A stretch of DNA of 64,000 nucleotides from an uncultured Pseudoflavonifractor sp. (GCF_944387805.1 NZ_CALXGI010000012.1:1-64000), one strand, 5' to 3'. Positions 8,143-19,877 are shown, counted from the first letter of the stretch. Translations and numbers: made by a program. Notes: generated by a model not told the origin, from the sequence alone.

Positions 8143-8160
8143 GAATGGACAGGCCGCCTC

Positions 8161-8189
8161 TTGACAAGACGGCCCGTCCGCCGTAAAAT
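8161..8189 (+). promoter_or_regulatory. strong sigma-A promoter of guaB
   Basis: Consensus TTGACA (8161-8166), 17-nt spacer, TAAAAT (8184-8189). The leader of about 110 nt contains small hairpins (GGACA...TGTCC near 8210, AGTGAA/TTCACT near 8270) but not the conserved core of a purine riboswitch. Confidence 0.85.
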
Positions 8190-8294
8190 AGGAAAAATTT
8201 ATTCGGATGGGACAGGTGTCCATTTGCTTTGCAGAGCTCCCTGCACATGGAGTTTTATCCCGTACGCCGAGTGAAAATTCACTGGAAAAGATAA

Positions 8295-9782
<1,488 letters not shown>

Positions 9783-9790
9783 ACGCAACA

Positions 9791-9829
9791 GAAAAGTACC
9801 CGTATCTGAAGGATACGGGTACTTTTCTG
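9791..9829 (+). terminator. terminator after guaB
   Basis: Perfect inverted repeat AGAAAAGTACCCGTATC / GATACGGGTACTTTTCT with a 5-nt loop; A and T tracts on the two arms make it bidirectional in form. Confidence 0.92.
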
Positions 9830-9869
9830 CATTTTCTCGGGGTGAGACAGGAAATGACAAAGAAAACTC

Positions 9870-9898
9870 TTGCAATTTGGAAACAGATAGGTTACAAT
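9870..9898 (+). promoter_or_regulatory. sigma-A promoter of the SleB-like gene
   Basis: TTGCAA (9870-9875), 17-nt spacer, TACAAT (9893-9898). A vegetative-type promoter is worth noting for a gene family often under sporulation sigma factors. Confidence 0.7.
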
Positions 9899-9945
9899 AT
9901 GGCAACAAAAAGTTTCCAAACAGAAACGGCATGAGGAGTGGACAC

Positions 9946-10737
9946 ATGAAGAAGCGTTTTTCCTGCGCCTTACTCGGACTTGCACTGATGATTGGCCTCA
10001 GCGGTCATGCGCTGGCGGCAGAGAACGTCACTGCCCCTGTGGTGGTGGACGGCGTGGAGCAGACGAATTTTCACGCCACCCTTTACGGCGATACCACCTA
10101 CACCTCCTTCTACGGCGTCACCCTGGCCCTCCGGCCCGACGCGGTCATCACCTGGGAGAACAACCAGCTGGTGGCCCGGGCGGACGACTTCACCATGTAC
10201 GCCCGCATCGGCACCAACTTTCTGGTTATCAACGACCGGTACCTGTACATCCCCGACGGCGTGAAGGTTGACGACACCGGCGACACTCTGGTGCCCACCC
10301 GCGTGCTGGCCACCGCCCTGGGCGCTTCCATCGGCTGGGACGGAGCCGTGACCTACACCTCCGGCGGCACCCCGCTCTCCTCGGGCAGCACCTACTACGA
10401 CGCCGCCACCGTGGATCTGCTGGCCCGGGTTATCACCCACGAGAGCGGCAACCAGCCCCTGGCGGGTAAGATTGCCGTGGGAAACGTCATCCTCAACCGG
10501 GTGGCCAGTCCCTCTTTCCCCAATACAGTGGCGGAGGTGCTCAGCCAGCCCAACCAGTTCCCCGGCGCCACCAGCTGTGAGCCCAACAGCGAGTCCATCC
10601 TGGCCGCCAAGCTCTGCCTGGAGGGCGCCATGGAGGCCCCCGGCGCCTACTGGTTCAACGGCGCAGGTATCTCCTGCTGGGCCTCCAACAACAAGAGCCA
10701 CATCGTCACCATCGGCGGACATTCCTTCTACGGTTAA
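9946..10737 (+). CDS. exported cell wall hydrolase (SleB / Hydrolase_2 family)
   Basis: A 263-residue exported protein. Residues 1-24 are a signal peptide ending in ALAA. A copper amine oxidase N-terminal-like domain (about 25-135, RYLYIPDGVKVDDTGDTLVPTR) resembles the wall-associated modules of clostridial surface proteins. The C-terminal SleB-type lytic domain has VDLLARVITHESGNQPLAGKI, in which the glutamate is the expected catalytic acid, plus VGNVILNRV and PNQFPG. SleB-family enzymes degrade spore cortex, but the vegetative promoter and accessory domain leave open a role in ordinary wall turnover. ATG 9946 gives the signal peptide and follows GAGGAG. Confidence 0.87.
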   Translation: MKKRFSCALLGLALMIGLSGHALAAENVTAPVVVDGVEQTNFHATLYGDTTYTSFYGVTLALRPDAVITWENNQLVARADDFTMYARIGTNFLVINDRYLYIPDGVKVDDTGDTLVPTRVLATALGASIGWDGAVTYTSGGTPLSSGSTYYDAATVDLLARVITHESGNQPLAGKIAVGNVILNRVASPSFPNTVAEVLSQPNQFPGATSCEPNSESILAAKLCLEGAMEAPGAYWFNGAGISCWASNNKSHIVTIGGHSFYG

Positions 10738-10741
10738 TCAG

Positions 10742-10776
10742 ACAGCGGCCTCCTTTCAGGAGACCGCTGTTTTTTC
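10742..10776 (+). terminator. terminator after the SleB-like gene
   Basis: ACAGCGG...CCGCTGT stem extended by CCTCC/AGGAG, followed by TTTTTT. Confidence 0.9.
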
Positions 10777-10780
10777 ACTC

Positions 10781-10809
10781 TTGACTTTCAGGCGGGAACA
10801 TGGTATTCC
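10781..10809 (+). promoter_or_regulatory. possible promoter of the yfcE-like gene
   Basis: TTGACT (10781-10786), 17 nt, TATTCC (10804-10809) with TGG before the -10. The -10 is poor. Confidence 0.35.
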
Positions 10810-10858
10810 TGTCACTGGAACATAAAATGCCGCCCGGCGGACGCGCCGGAAGAGGAGA

Positions 10859-11407
10859 ATGAATATGAATCTGATGATTGCCTCGGATATCCACGGCTCT
10901 GCCCGGTACTGTCGAGACCTGCTGGCCGCCTTTGACAGGGAGAAGGTCGGCCGTCTGCTCCTGTTGGGGGACCTGCTGTACCACGGCCCCCGGAACGACC
11001 TGCCTGACGAATACGCCCCCAAGGAGGTCATCGCCCTTTTGAACGGGCGGAAGGACCGCCTGCTGTGCGTCCGTGGCAACTGCGAGGCCGAGGTGGACCA
11101 GATGGTGCTGGAGTTCCCCGTGCTGGCTGACTATGCCATACTGTGGGCGGGGGAACGGATGATTTTTGCCACCCACGGCCACCACTACAACAAAAACGCC
11201 ATGCCGCCCCTTCGGCCCGGGGATATCCTGCTCCACGGCCACACCCATGTCCCGGCCTGGGAGCCGGTAGGGGAGAATCTGTACCTGAACCCCGGATCGG
11301 TGTCCATCCCCAAGGAGGGGAGCGCGCGGGGCTATATGACCTTTGACGGAGAAACCTTCCTCTGGAAGGAACTGTCCGGCCAGGTCTACCACACGTTCCG
11401 ACTGTAA
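10859..11407 (+). CDS. yfcE: YfcE-family metallophosphodiesterase
   Basis: A 182-residue cytoplasmic calcineurin-like phosphoesterase closest in layout to YfcE. All dimetal motifs are present: ASDIHGS, LLLGDLLYHGP, VRGNCEAEVD, THGHHYN and LHGHTHVP, followed by LNPGSVSIPK. YfcE-type enzymes hydrolyse phosphodiesters in vitro; the natural substrate is uncertain. AGAGGAGA lies directly before ATG 10859, and an ATG at 10865 is an equally plausible start. No terminator is evident after it. Confidence 0.88.
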   Translation: MNMNLMIASDIHGSARYCRDLLAAFDREKVGRLLLLGDLLYHGPRNDLPDEYAPKEVIALLNGRKDRLLCVRGNCEAEVDQMVLEFPVLADYAILWAGERMIFATHGHHYNKNAMPPLRPGDILLHGHTHVPAWEPVGENLYLNPGSVSIPKEGSARGYMTFDGETFLWKELSGQVYHTFRL

Positions 11408-11447
11408 TCGGGCCCGGCGTGCCGCTTTACTCCCTAAAATCTCGCGC

Positions 11448-11464
11448 CGCAACTGACAGTTGCG
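11448..11464. promoter_or_regulatory. 17-nt palindrome upstream of the XRE regulator
   Basis: Perfect inverted repeat CGCAACTG-A-CAGTTGCG, 20 nt upstream of the -35 of the regulator. It has no T tract after it on the plus strand, so it is better read as an operator than a terminator. Confidence 0.5.
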
Positions 11465-11484
11465 AAAAATCCAGGGCTGCTTGG

Positions 11485-11514
11485 TGGACAAAAATTGTGC
11501 GCCGAAGCTATACT
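11485..11514 (+). promoter_or_regulatory. promoter of the XRE regulator
   Basis: TGGACA (11485-11490), 18 nt, TATACT (11509-11514). Confidence 0.55.
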
Positions 11515-11540
11515 GAGAAAAAAGCGAGAGGAGAATTTGC

Positions 11541-12410
11541 ATGACATTGGGGGAGACCATCGCCCGTCTGCGGGCGGAACGCCGCATGTCTCAGGAAGCT
11601 TTGGCTGACGCCATGGGGGTGTCCCGGCAGGCGGTATCTAAATGGGAGACCAACGGATCGGTGCCTGATCTGGACAAACTGGTAAAGCTGGGCGAGCTGT
11701 TCGGCGTGACCCTGGACGAACTGGCGAAGGGCGCTCCAGCAGGAGCAAAGCGGCGGGAGACTGCGTCCCATGGCGCGCTGCGGCAGTCCGAAATTCCTCG
11801 GGAGAGGCTGGTGCTGGGCGGGGTTCTTCTGGCGGTTGGACTGATGGGCCTGCTGTTTCTGTTCCTGCTGGCCGGACTTGAGGGGCTCAAATTCGGCCTG
11901 ATGTTCCTGGCTCCCTTTGTGCTGAGCGGGCTCATCTGTATGAAGGCCCGTCGTCACGCAGGCCTGTGGTGCGCCTGGGGAGTATATCTGCCCCAGCAGG
12001 TCTACTGGACCTATGCCACTGGCCTGAGATGGACCGCAGCCCTGCGAATTCTTACGTGGACGCCGGAAGAGAACTATATGCGCCTGGTCATTGCCTGGGT
12101 TATGCTGCTGGCGTGGGTGCTGCTGGTGATTGGGACGGTACGGACCTTCCGAAAAACCAGCCTCCCGCCGGGGCGGAGAACCTGGATCTGTCTGGCGGCA
12201 GCCTGGGGGATGGCCCTGCTCTGGCCGCTGCTCTGGCAGGGGCTGACCGCCGCCCTGTATCATATGGGAAAGACGATTTCCACCGCCTGGGTTCTGGCGC
12301 TGAACATTGTACCTGGGGCTGTCTGGCCGGCGTTCCTGGCAGCCGCTTTGGCGCTGACCGCCGCAGCTCTCCGGGGCTGCCGCAGGAAAGGCCCACCTAT
12401 CATCTGCTGA
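11541..12410 (+). CDS. XRE-family regulator with membrane domain
   Basis: A 289-residue protein with an N-terminal helix-turn-helix ([35 protein letters not shown], residues 1-65), a linker, and about six hydrophobic helices from residue 90 on. This layout, a cytoplasmic DNA-binding head on a polytopic tail, is common in Firmicutes, where such proteins are suspected to respond to membrane or envelope signals. A ribosome site GAGAGGAG precedes the ATG. The palindrome 77 nt upstream could be its own operator. No cognate target operon is adjacent, since leuS has its own promoter. Confidence 0.85.
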   Translation: MTLGETIARLRAERRMSQEALADAMGVSRQAVSKWETNGSVPDLDKLVKLGELFGVTLDELAKGAPAGAKRRETASHGALRQSEIPRERLVLGGVLLAVGLMGLLFLFLLAGLEGLKFGLMFLAPFVLSGLICMKARRHAGLWCAWGVYLPQQVYWTYATGLRWTAALRILTWTPEENYMRLVIAWVMLLAWVLLVIGTVRTFRKTSLPPGRRTWICLAAAWGMALLWPLLWQGLTAALYHMGKTISTAWVLALNIVPGAVWPAFLAAALALTAAALRGCRRKGPPIIC

Positions 12411-12416
12411 AAAGAA

Positions 12417-12447
12417 GGCCGCTGTTGGTTCCAGCAGCGGCTTTTTT
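12417..12447 (+). terminator. terminator after the XRE regulator
   Basis: GCCGCTG / CAGCGGC stem followed by TTTTTT. Confidence 0.85.
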
Positions 12448-12468
12448 GCGCATGGAGAGGGAAACCAC

Positions 12469-12497
12469 TTGCAAGCCCGGTGTTTTTCAAGTATAAT
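12469..12497 (+). promoter_or_regulatory. sigma-A promoter of leuS
   Basis: TTGCAA (12469-12474), 17 nt, TATAAT (12492-12497). The predicted leader is only about 45 nt, too short for a T-box. Confidence 0.85.
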
Positions 12498-12546
12498 AGC
12501 ACAGATAATGTGTCCCTGCGGGGAGAACGACAGATGGAAAGAAAGC

Positions 12547-14982
<2,436 letters not shown>

Positions 14983-15047
14983 GCGGAAGATCACCGCGGG
15001 GCACTGTGGTTAGTTCAAGGAAAATTTTTTCCCTTCAAAAGATTCCC

Positions 15048-15076
15048 TTGACAAGAAGCTGAATTTTTCATATAAT
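15048..15076 (+). promoter_or_regulatory. perfect consensus sigma-A promoter of rpsU
   Basis: TTGACA (15048-15053), exactly 17 nt, TATAAT (15071-15076): full match to consensus, as expected for a ribosomal protein gene. Confidence 0.95.
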
Positions 15077-15133
15077 ACTACTGTTAAAGCCATATCTAGT
15101 AGGCGCAACCGCCTATGCCTGTGGCCCTTTCGT

Positions 15134-15149
15134 GGCAGACAGGTCTGCC
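15134..15149 (+). promoter_or_regulatory. hairpin in the rpsU leader
   Basis: GGCAGAC-AG-GTCTGCC folds as a 6-7 bp hairpin 22 nt before the rpsU start, within an approximately 88-nt leader that also has a GGCG/CGCC arm near 15102. It could be an autoregulatory leader; this is inference. Confidence 0.4.
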
Positions 15150-15171
15150 GCGTCGGAGGGAGGGGAAATCA

Positions 15172-15354
15172 ATGTCGGAAGTCCGTGTGAAAGAGGGCGA
15201 GTCCCTGGAGAACGCCCTGAAGCGTTTTAAGCGCAGCTGCGCCAAGTCGGGCGTCCTGGCCGAGGTGCGTAAGCGCGAGTGCTATGAGAGTCCGAGCGTC
15301 AAGCGCCGCAAGAAGTCTGAGGCCGCGCGCAAGAACCGCAAGAAGTTCTACTAA
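15172..15354 (+). CDS. rpsU: 30S ribosomal protein S21
   Basis: S21 is a small basic protein of the 30S subunit platform near the anti-Shine-Dalgarno helix. The 60-residue product has the family pattern [16 protein letters not shown], then KRECYESPS and the arginine/lysine-rich tail [12 protein letters not shown]. The ATG at 15172 follows GAGGGGAAATC and gives the normal length; upstream in-frame codons belong to the leader. It stands alone, with a consensus promoter and a strong terminator. Confidence 0.97.
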   Translation: MSEVRVKEGESLENALKRFKRSCAKSGVLAEVRKRECYESPSVKRRKKSEAARKNRKKFY

Positions 15355-15360
15355 GAATAT

Positions 15361-15393
15361 AAAACCCCGCAGCCGAAAGGCTGCGGGGTTTTT
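15361..15393 (+). terminator. terminator after rpsU
   Basis: AAAACCCCGCAGCC-GAAA-GGCTGCGGGGTTTTT: perfect stem with a GAAA tetraloop. Confidence 0.95.
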
Positions 15394-15463
15394 GCTGTTC
15401 TGACGCAGAAAGGGAGTATCAACCGCTCCATTTCTGCGCACACTGTGGGCGAGGTGATGCGGT

Positions 15464-15637
15464 ATGAGGCGGGAATACAACGACATGTATGCCCTTTTCC
15501 GCCATGAGCCGAGAGCGGAGGAGTACTTTGAGCGGCTGCCCAGCTATCTGCAGGACCGAATTCGCCCCCGGTACCAGATGGTAAACTCATTTGCTATGCT
15601 GGAGACGTGCGCAGAGCGGTTCTGTGAGCCGGAATGA
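15464..15637 (+). CDS. small helical hypothetical protein, 57 aa
   Basis: A short gene starting at ATG 15464, 7 nt after GAGGTGA. It encodes a soluble, mostly helical protein with the pattern EEYFERLPSYLQDRI and later VNSFAMLETCAE. I recall this layout (two residues, LP-x-Y-x-Q-x-x-I, then a serine-containing turn and a C-terminal helix ending in AE) as a recurring small Firmicute protein of unknown function. It lies between the rpsU terminator and the MATE promoter with no promoter of its own recognised. Confidence 0.6.
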   Translation: MRREYNDMYALFRHEPRAEEYFERLPSYLQDRIRPRYQMVNSFAMLETCAERFCEPE

Positions 15638-15670
15638 ATAGAAGTTGGGGCCAGAGACGGACCCAAATGC

Positions 15671-15682
15671 GTCAGATCTGAC
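15671..15682. promoter_or_regulatory. palindrome just upstream of the MATE promoter
   Basis: Perfect palindrome GTCAGATCTGAC ending 2 nt before the -35 box. Candidate regulator site. Confidence 0.45.
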
Positions 15683-15684
15683 AA

Positions 15685-15712
15685 TTGAAAAATTTTGTCT
15701 GTGCTCTATAAT
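15685..15712 (+). promoter_or_regulatory. promoter of the MATE exporter
   Basis: TTGAAA (15685-15690), 16 nt, TATAAT (15707-15712). Confidence 0.7.
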
Positions 15713-15740
15713 GGGGAAAGTTCCTTTTGGAACTTTCCCC
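15713..15740. promoter_or_regulatory. 12-bp-arm inverted repeat over the MATE transcription start
   Basis: GGGGAAAGTTCC-TTTT-GGAACTTTCCCC begins directly after the -10 box and covers the predicted start site. There is no T tract after it. It may be a repressor operator or a 5' RNA hairpin. Confidence 0.6.
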
Positions 15741-15786
15741 ATAGTCTATGTTTGTGTGCAGAATTCAGCAGAGAGCCAGGTGTGTA

Positions 15787-17151
15787 ATGGAAAAGACAAT
15801 AGTAAAGAAGCGAGAGACAGCTGGTCGGGAGAACAACATTCTCCTGCTGACCGGTCCGATTTTTGTAGAGCTGCTGCTCCAGATGCTGGTGGGCAACGCG
15901 GATCAGATCATGGTGGGCTGGGTGGACCCCAACGGTGTGGGCGCCATCGGCAATGCAAATCAGGTGACCAACCTGCTGCTGCTGGTGTTCTCCGTGGTGT
16001 GTACCGCCTCCATGATCCTTGTTTCACAGTACATCGGCGCGCGGGACACCAGAAGCGTCAACGAGACCTATACCGTGTCCCTCTTCACCAACATTGTATT
16101 CGGCGTGGCGGTGAGCCTGATTTTGATGCTGGGGTGCGGACCTATTTTCCGCCTTATGGGCGTCCATGAGGAGATTTTTGAAAAAACCTGCCTCTACATG
16201 CGCATCATCGGCGCGGGCACGGTGTTCCAGGCGGTGTATCTGACCTTCACTGCCTTCTTCCGATCCAGCCAGATGATGAAGGAGACCATGGTTATCTCCG
16301 TATTCATGAACTGTCTGAACATTGCGGGCAACTATATTCTCATTAACGGCGTGGGTCCCCTGCCCGCTCTGGGGATTGCCGGCGCGGCCATTTCCAGCAG
16401 CCTGAGCCGTCTGGTGGGTGTGGTTGTCATCGCCCTGCTGTTCTGGAAGAAGTTCGGACCGGTGATTCAGTTTTCCCAGCTGAGGCCCTTCCCCAAGGGG
16501 CAGCTGCGGCGGCTGCTCCGCATCGGTGTGCCCGCCGGCGGCGAGTCAGTGAGCTACAACATGTCCCAGATCTGCATCCAGACCGTGTGCAACCGCTTCG
16601 CCACCTACGTAGTGAACACCCGTGTGTACGCCAATATCTTCGCCAACGTCACCTATATGTTTGGCTCCGCCATGAGTCAGGCCTGCCAGGTGGTGGCCGC
16701 CCGGCTCATGGGTGCGGAAGAGGTGGAGGAGACCAACCGGCAGGTGTACCGCACAGTGCTCTTTTCCCTGGTAATCTCGGGGACCGTATCGGTGCTGCTG
16801 TTTCTGCTCTGTGAGCCGGTATACAGCCTCTTTACGACTGATCCCCAGGTGCTGACCCTGGCCAAGACCATTATGCTCATTGAGATCCCCCTGGAACTGG
16901 GCCGGGCGGTAAACATGACCATGTGCCGGGCCCTCCAGGCCTGCGGAGATATCCGGTTCCCCATCATCATCTGCGTCATTGACGCCTGGATTGTGGGCGT
17001 GGGCGGCAGCTGGCTGCTGGGCGTGGTGTTTGATATGGGCCTGGCGGGCCTTTGGATTGCCATGGCGGCGGATGAGTGCATTCGGGCTGTGCTCTTCCTC
17101 TGGCGCTGGCACAGCCGAGCCTGGGTGGATAAGCACCTGCTGACGGCGTGA
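15787..17151 (+). CDS. MATE family efflux transporter
   Basis: A 454-residue polytopic membrane protein of the multidrug and toxin extrusion family (NorM/DinF superfamily), exporting cationic compounds by ion antiport. It has about twelve hydrophobic segments in two repeats. The first contains LLTGPIFVELLLQMLVG and QIMVGWVDPNGVGAIG, the second RIGVPAGGESVSYNMSQ, both typical MATE helix-1 signatures. ATG 15787 follows AGGTG and places the start just before the first helix; the frame is open 39 nt further. The promoter region holds two palindromes that suggest specific control. It ends at a long terminator facing the cupin gene. Confidence 0.92.
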   Translation: MEKTIVKKRETAGRENNILLLTGPIFVELLLQMLVGNADQIMVGWVDPNGVGAIGNANQVTNLLLLVFSVVCTASMILVSQYIGARDTRSVNETYTVSLFTNIVFGVAVSLILMLGCGPIFRLMGVHEEIFEKTCLYMRIIGAGTVFQAVYLTFTAFFRSSQMMKETMVISVFMNCLNIAGNYILINGVGPLPALGIAGAAISSSLSRLVGVVVIALLFWKKFGPVIQFSQLRPFPKGQLRRLLRIGVPAGGESVSYNMSQICIQTVCNRFATYVVNTRVYANIFANVTYMFGSAMSQACQVVAARLMGAEEVEETNRQVYRTVLFSLVISGTVSVLLFLLCEPVYSLFTTDPQVLTLAKTIMLIEIPLELGRAVNMTMCRALQACGDIRFPIIICVIDAWIVGVGGSWLLGVVFDMGLAGLWIAMAADECIRAVLFLWRWHSRAWVDKHLLTA

Positions 17152-17211
17152 AAGAAAAGACTGTCTGTGAGTCTGGCATTAGTAAAGAAGCCTGTTAAGC
17201 GCTTATCAATA

Positions 17212-17255
17212 GAGCAGGGGCATGTGGAACGCCACATGCCCCTGCTCGCTTCTTT
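17212..17255. terminator. bidirectional terminator between MATE and cupin genes
   Basis: GAGCAGGGGCATGTGG-AACG-CCACATGCCCCTGCTC, a perfect 16-bp stem, followed by GCTTCTTT. Confidence 0.85.
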
Positions 17256-17320
17256 ATATATCAGGTGAAGCCGTAGTCCCGGCGCACAAAACAATTTGTG
17301 TGGAACCGCTCATCTGTGTC

Positions 17321-17758
17321 TTACCCCAACTGCGCGTAGTCCTCGTCTGAAACCGCTTCCAGCCATTCGTTGGAGGTATCTGTGCCCGGCACCTCTACAG
17401 CTATATGGGAAAACCAGCTGTCCTTTTTGGCGCCGTGCCAATGTTTGATTTCAGGGGGGATGGTAATAACCATACCGGGAACCAGGCTGACGGCAGGCTT
17501 ACCCTCCTCCTGATACCAGCCCTCGCCGGCAGTACAGATAAGCAGCTGTCCGCCGCCCTCCTTCGCATGGTGAATGTGCCAGTTGTTGCGGCAGCCGGGC
17601 TCAAAGGTCACATTAGCCAGAAAGACCGGACACTGGCCGGGGGTGGTCAGGGGATTGAGGTAAGAATTGCCTACAAAAAACTGCGCATAAGCGGTGTTTG
17701 CCTGTCCCAGACCGAATATATTTTGCCGGGCGAATGCCTCTCGATTCATACACTTCAT
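17321..17758 (-). CDS. cupin-domain protein
   Basis: A 145-residue single-domain cupin, the last gene of a three-gene run (carboxymuconolactone decarboxylase, aldo/keto reductase, cupin). Cupin motif 1 is seen as NNWHIHHAKEGGGQLLIC with histidine metal ligands, and motif 2 as VPGMVITIPPEIKHWHG. Such cupins, paired with carboxymuconolactone-decarboxylase-like proteins, are thought to act on small metabolites or quinones; the substrate is unknown. AAGGAGG, overlapping the upstream stop codon, lies 6 nt before the ATG, so translation is probably coupled. Confidence 0.88.
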   Translation of the reverse strand: MKCMNREAFARQNIFGLGQANTAYAQFFVGNSYLNPLTTPGQCPVFLANVTFEPGCRNNWHIHHAKEGGGQLLICTAGEGWYQEEGKPAVSLVPGMVITIPPEIKHWHGAKKDSWFSHIAVEVPGTDTSNEWLEAVSDEDYAQLG

Positions 17759-17769
17759 AGAATACCTCC

Positions 17770-18897
17770 TTACAGCATGGAGCTGAAATCAGCCATAGCC
17801 TCTGAAATCTTCAACTGCTGCGGGCAGACGGCTTCACAGCTGCGGCAGCCGATGCAGGCACTGGGCTGCTTATCTGCCGGAATGGCGGAGAGCGCCATGG
17901 GGGCGATGAAGCCGCCGCCGGTAAATCGGTGCTCGTTGTACAGCGACAACAGGTGAGGAATATCCAGCCCCTGAGGGCAGTGACTGGTGCAGTAGCGGCA
18001 AGCAGTACAGGCCAGCGCCTTGGGGTTGGTCATCTCGCCGCCCAGGGTCAGAAGAGCATCCCATTCCTTTTCTGTCAGAGGCGCTTCGGTCTCAAAGGTG
18101 GAAAGATTGTCCCTCAACTGTTCCAGATTGGACATGCCTGAGAGAATGACCGTTACAGAGGGAATACGCTGCAGGAACCGGAAGGCCCAGGAGGGAATAG
18201 GACGCTGAGGATCAAGAGCCTGGAGCACCGCAGATTCCTTTTCGCTGAGGCGGGCCAGCCGGCCGCCCCGGAGGGGTTCCATCACCCACACGGGGATGTG
18301 GTACTGTTCCAGCAGCTCCACTTTTTCCTTTCCGCTCTGGAACGTCCAATCGATGTAGTTGAGCTGAAGCTGGCAGAATTCCATATGCTCGCCATAGGCC
18401 TCCAGAAACCGCTTCAGTACTGGCATGGCTCCGTGGCAGGAGAAGCCCAGGTGACGGATACGGCCATTTTTCTTCTGTTCCAGCAGATAGTCCAGAATAC
18501 CGTATTTGGGGTCCAGATAGGCGTCAATATTCATCTCGCACACATTGTGGAACAGATAGAAGTCGAAGAAGTCCACCCGGCACTTTTTCAGCTGCTCTTC
18601 GAAGATCTCCTTGACCTTGCCCATGTTGCCCAGGTCATAACCGGGGAATTTGTTGGCCAGGTAAAATTTCTCCCGGGGATAGGCGGACAGAGCTTTCCCG
18701 ATGGCCAGCTCAGAATTGCCGCCGTGGTAAGCCCAAGCGGTGTCGTAGTAGTTGACGCCATGCTCCATGGCCAGGGCCACCATCTCCTCCACGGCGGCCT
18801 GATCCACAACGGCGTCATTCCCATCCACCACAGGCAGGCGCATGCAGCCCATACCCAGGTTGGAAAGCTTCATACCTTGAAAATCCTTATAAATCAT
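17770..18897 (-). CDS. aldo/keto reductase with C-terminal 4Fe-4S domain
   Basis: A 375-residue two-domain oxidoreductase. The aldo/keto reductase barrel has NYYDTAWAYHGGNSE with the catalytic Asp/Tyr, the lysine in LANKFPG and the histidine in YLFHN. The C-terminal part (about residues 285-375) holds two clusters of cysteines, CTACRYCTSHCP and CIGCRSCEAVCP, for two 4Fe-4S centres. This fusion is typical of anaerobes and probably couples the reductase to ferredoxin or flavodoxin rather than to NADPH alone (inference). The ATG at 18897 is chosen since AAGGAG overlaps the earlier in-frame ATG at 18915. Confidence 0.93.
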   Translation of the reverse strand: MIYKDFQGMKLSNLGMGCMRLPVVDGNDAVVDQAAVEEMVALAMEHGVNYYDTAWAYHGGNSELAIGKALSAYPREKFYLANKFPGYDLGNMGKVKEIFEEQLKKCRVDFFDFYLFHNVCEMNIDAYLDPKYGILDYLLEQKKNGRIRHLGFSCHGAMPVLKRFLEAYGEHMEFCQLQLNYIDWTFQSGKEKVELLEQYHIPVWVMEPLRGGRLARLSEKESAVLQALDPQRPIPSWAFRFLQRIPSVTVILSGMSNLEQLRDNLSTFETEAPLTEKEWDALLTLGGEMTNPKALACTACRYCTSHCPQGLDIPHLLSLYNEHRFTGGGFIAPMALSAIPADKQPSACIGCRSCEAVCPQQLKISEAMADFSSML

Positions 18898-18918
18898 GTG
18901 AACAGCTCCTTGCATTCT

Positions 18919-19668
18919 CTATTTTGCTGCCTCATTGATGCAGCGCAGCGCATTCAAGCTGCGGGGATAGCCGATGTAGGGCAGACACTGGGAGACCACA
19001 TCGATGAGAAAGCGCTTGTCGTTTCCGATGCGCAGGTTGGCGGCGGCGTGGCTCACAAGCTGGGGTTCGCAGCCGCCCTGGGCGGCCAGAAAGCAGAAGG
19101 TAATGAGTTCCCTCTGACGGTAATCCAGACCGCCTCTGGTGTAATAGTCGCCGAAGCAGTTGCCCGCAAGCCAGCGATTGATGTGCCGGCTCTCCTCCGG
19201 GCCGCTGTCCTGGAAGCCGCGCATTCCCTCTCCGAAGATGTCAACCTGGGCCTGATTTCCAGCTGCAATCCGGGTATCTGGCGTGGTGGAGCCCTGCTCC
19301 GGAAGCGGGAGGGATACACCCTGCTTCTCAAGGGCGGCGTTGGCCCCATGCAGGAAGGGGAGCACCCGGCCGAGGCCCAGATAGGCAGCGCCCTGGTAGA
19401 CCAGTTCCTTAATCTCCACAGGCGTCACGCCGCTTTTGAGAGCGCCTGGCACCATCGCGCAGAAGGCGTCCACTCCCTGACAGCCCATAAGCGTAGCCAG
19501 GACGGCCAAAAAGCGGGTCTTATCGTCCAGCTTACTCTCATGAACCACCTCATCAAAGGCAAAGTTGGAAAACAGTGCGGAGAATTCCGGATCGCTCTGC
19601 GCCAGTCCGAAGGGAACCTGGGCAAAGTGCTCTTCACAGTATTGCTTGGCAGACATAGATAATTCCAT
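18919..19668 (-). CDS. carboxymuconolactone decarboxylase family protein
   Basis: A 249-residue protein with two carboxymuconolactone decarboxylase (AhpD-like) repeats: LAVLATLMGCQGVDAFCAMV with GVTPVEIKELVYQGAAYLG, and RELITFCFLAAQGGCEPQLVSHAAANL. Members act as decarboxylases or as thiol peroxidase-type redox proteins. The second repeat lacks a CxxC pair and shows only one cysteine, so AhpD-like disulfide chemistry is doubtful. ATG 19668 is 6 nt after GGGGAGGTC. It is the first gene of the run into the Fe-S aldo/keto reductase and cupin. Confidence 0.88.
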   Translation of the reverse strand: MELSMSAKQYCEEHFAQVPFGLAQSDPEFSALFSNFAFDEVVHESKLDDKTRFLAVLATLMGCQGVDAFCAMVPGALKSGVTPVEIKELVYQGAAYLGLGRVLPFLHGANAALEKQGVSLPLPEQGSTTPDTRIAAGNQAQVDIFGEGMRGFQDSGPEESRHINRWLAGNCFGDYYTRGGLDYRQRELITFCFLAAQGGCEPQLVSHAAANLRIGNDKRFLIDVVSQCLPYIGYPRSLNALRCINEAAK

Positions 19669-19716
19669 ATTATGACCTCCCCAAAATTGATACAGAGTAA
19701 GTACGGCGGATGCCAC

Positions 19717-19748
19717 GGCAGTCTGGCCGCCGAAACGGCTGGACTGCC
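19717..19748. repeat. inverted repeat in the gap upstream of the decarboxylase gene
   Basis: GGCAGTC-TG-GCCG and CGGC-TG-GACTGCC pair around CCGAAA. It lies in the 209-nt gap between MerR and the decarboxylase gene, where no clear promoter was found. Function unknown. Confidence 0.4.
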
Positions 19749-19877
19749 GCTCCGGCCGTATGGGCGGAGATTACTGGGGCGCCCCGCGTATCTGATTCTC
19801 CTCAGGCCGTCAATGCACAGGCAAAGACCAGTGCGGTCAACAGTGAAAAATCCGTTTTATTGCACGGCGCCCTCTGC

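Noticed and set aside
15000..15045. leuS terminator at the A/T-rich inverted repeat AAGGAAAA/TTTTTTCCCTT
   Set aside because: The stem is all A-T apart from its base and overlaps its own T tract; too weak to call.
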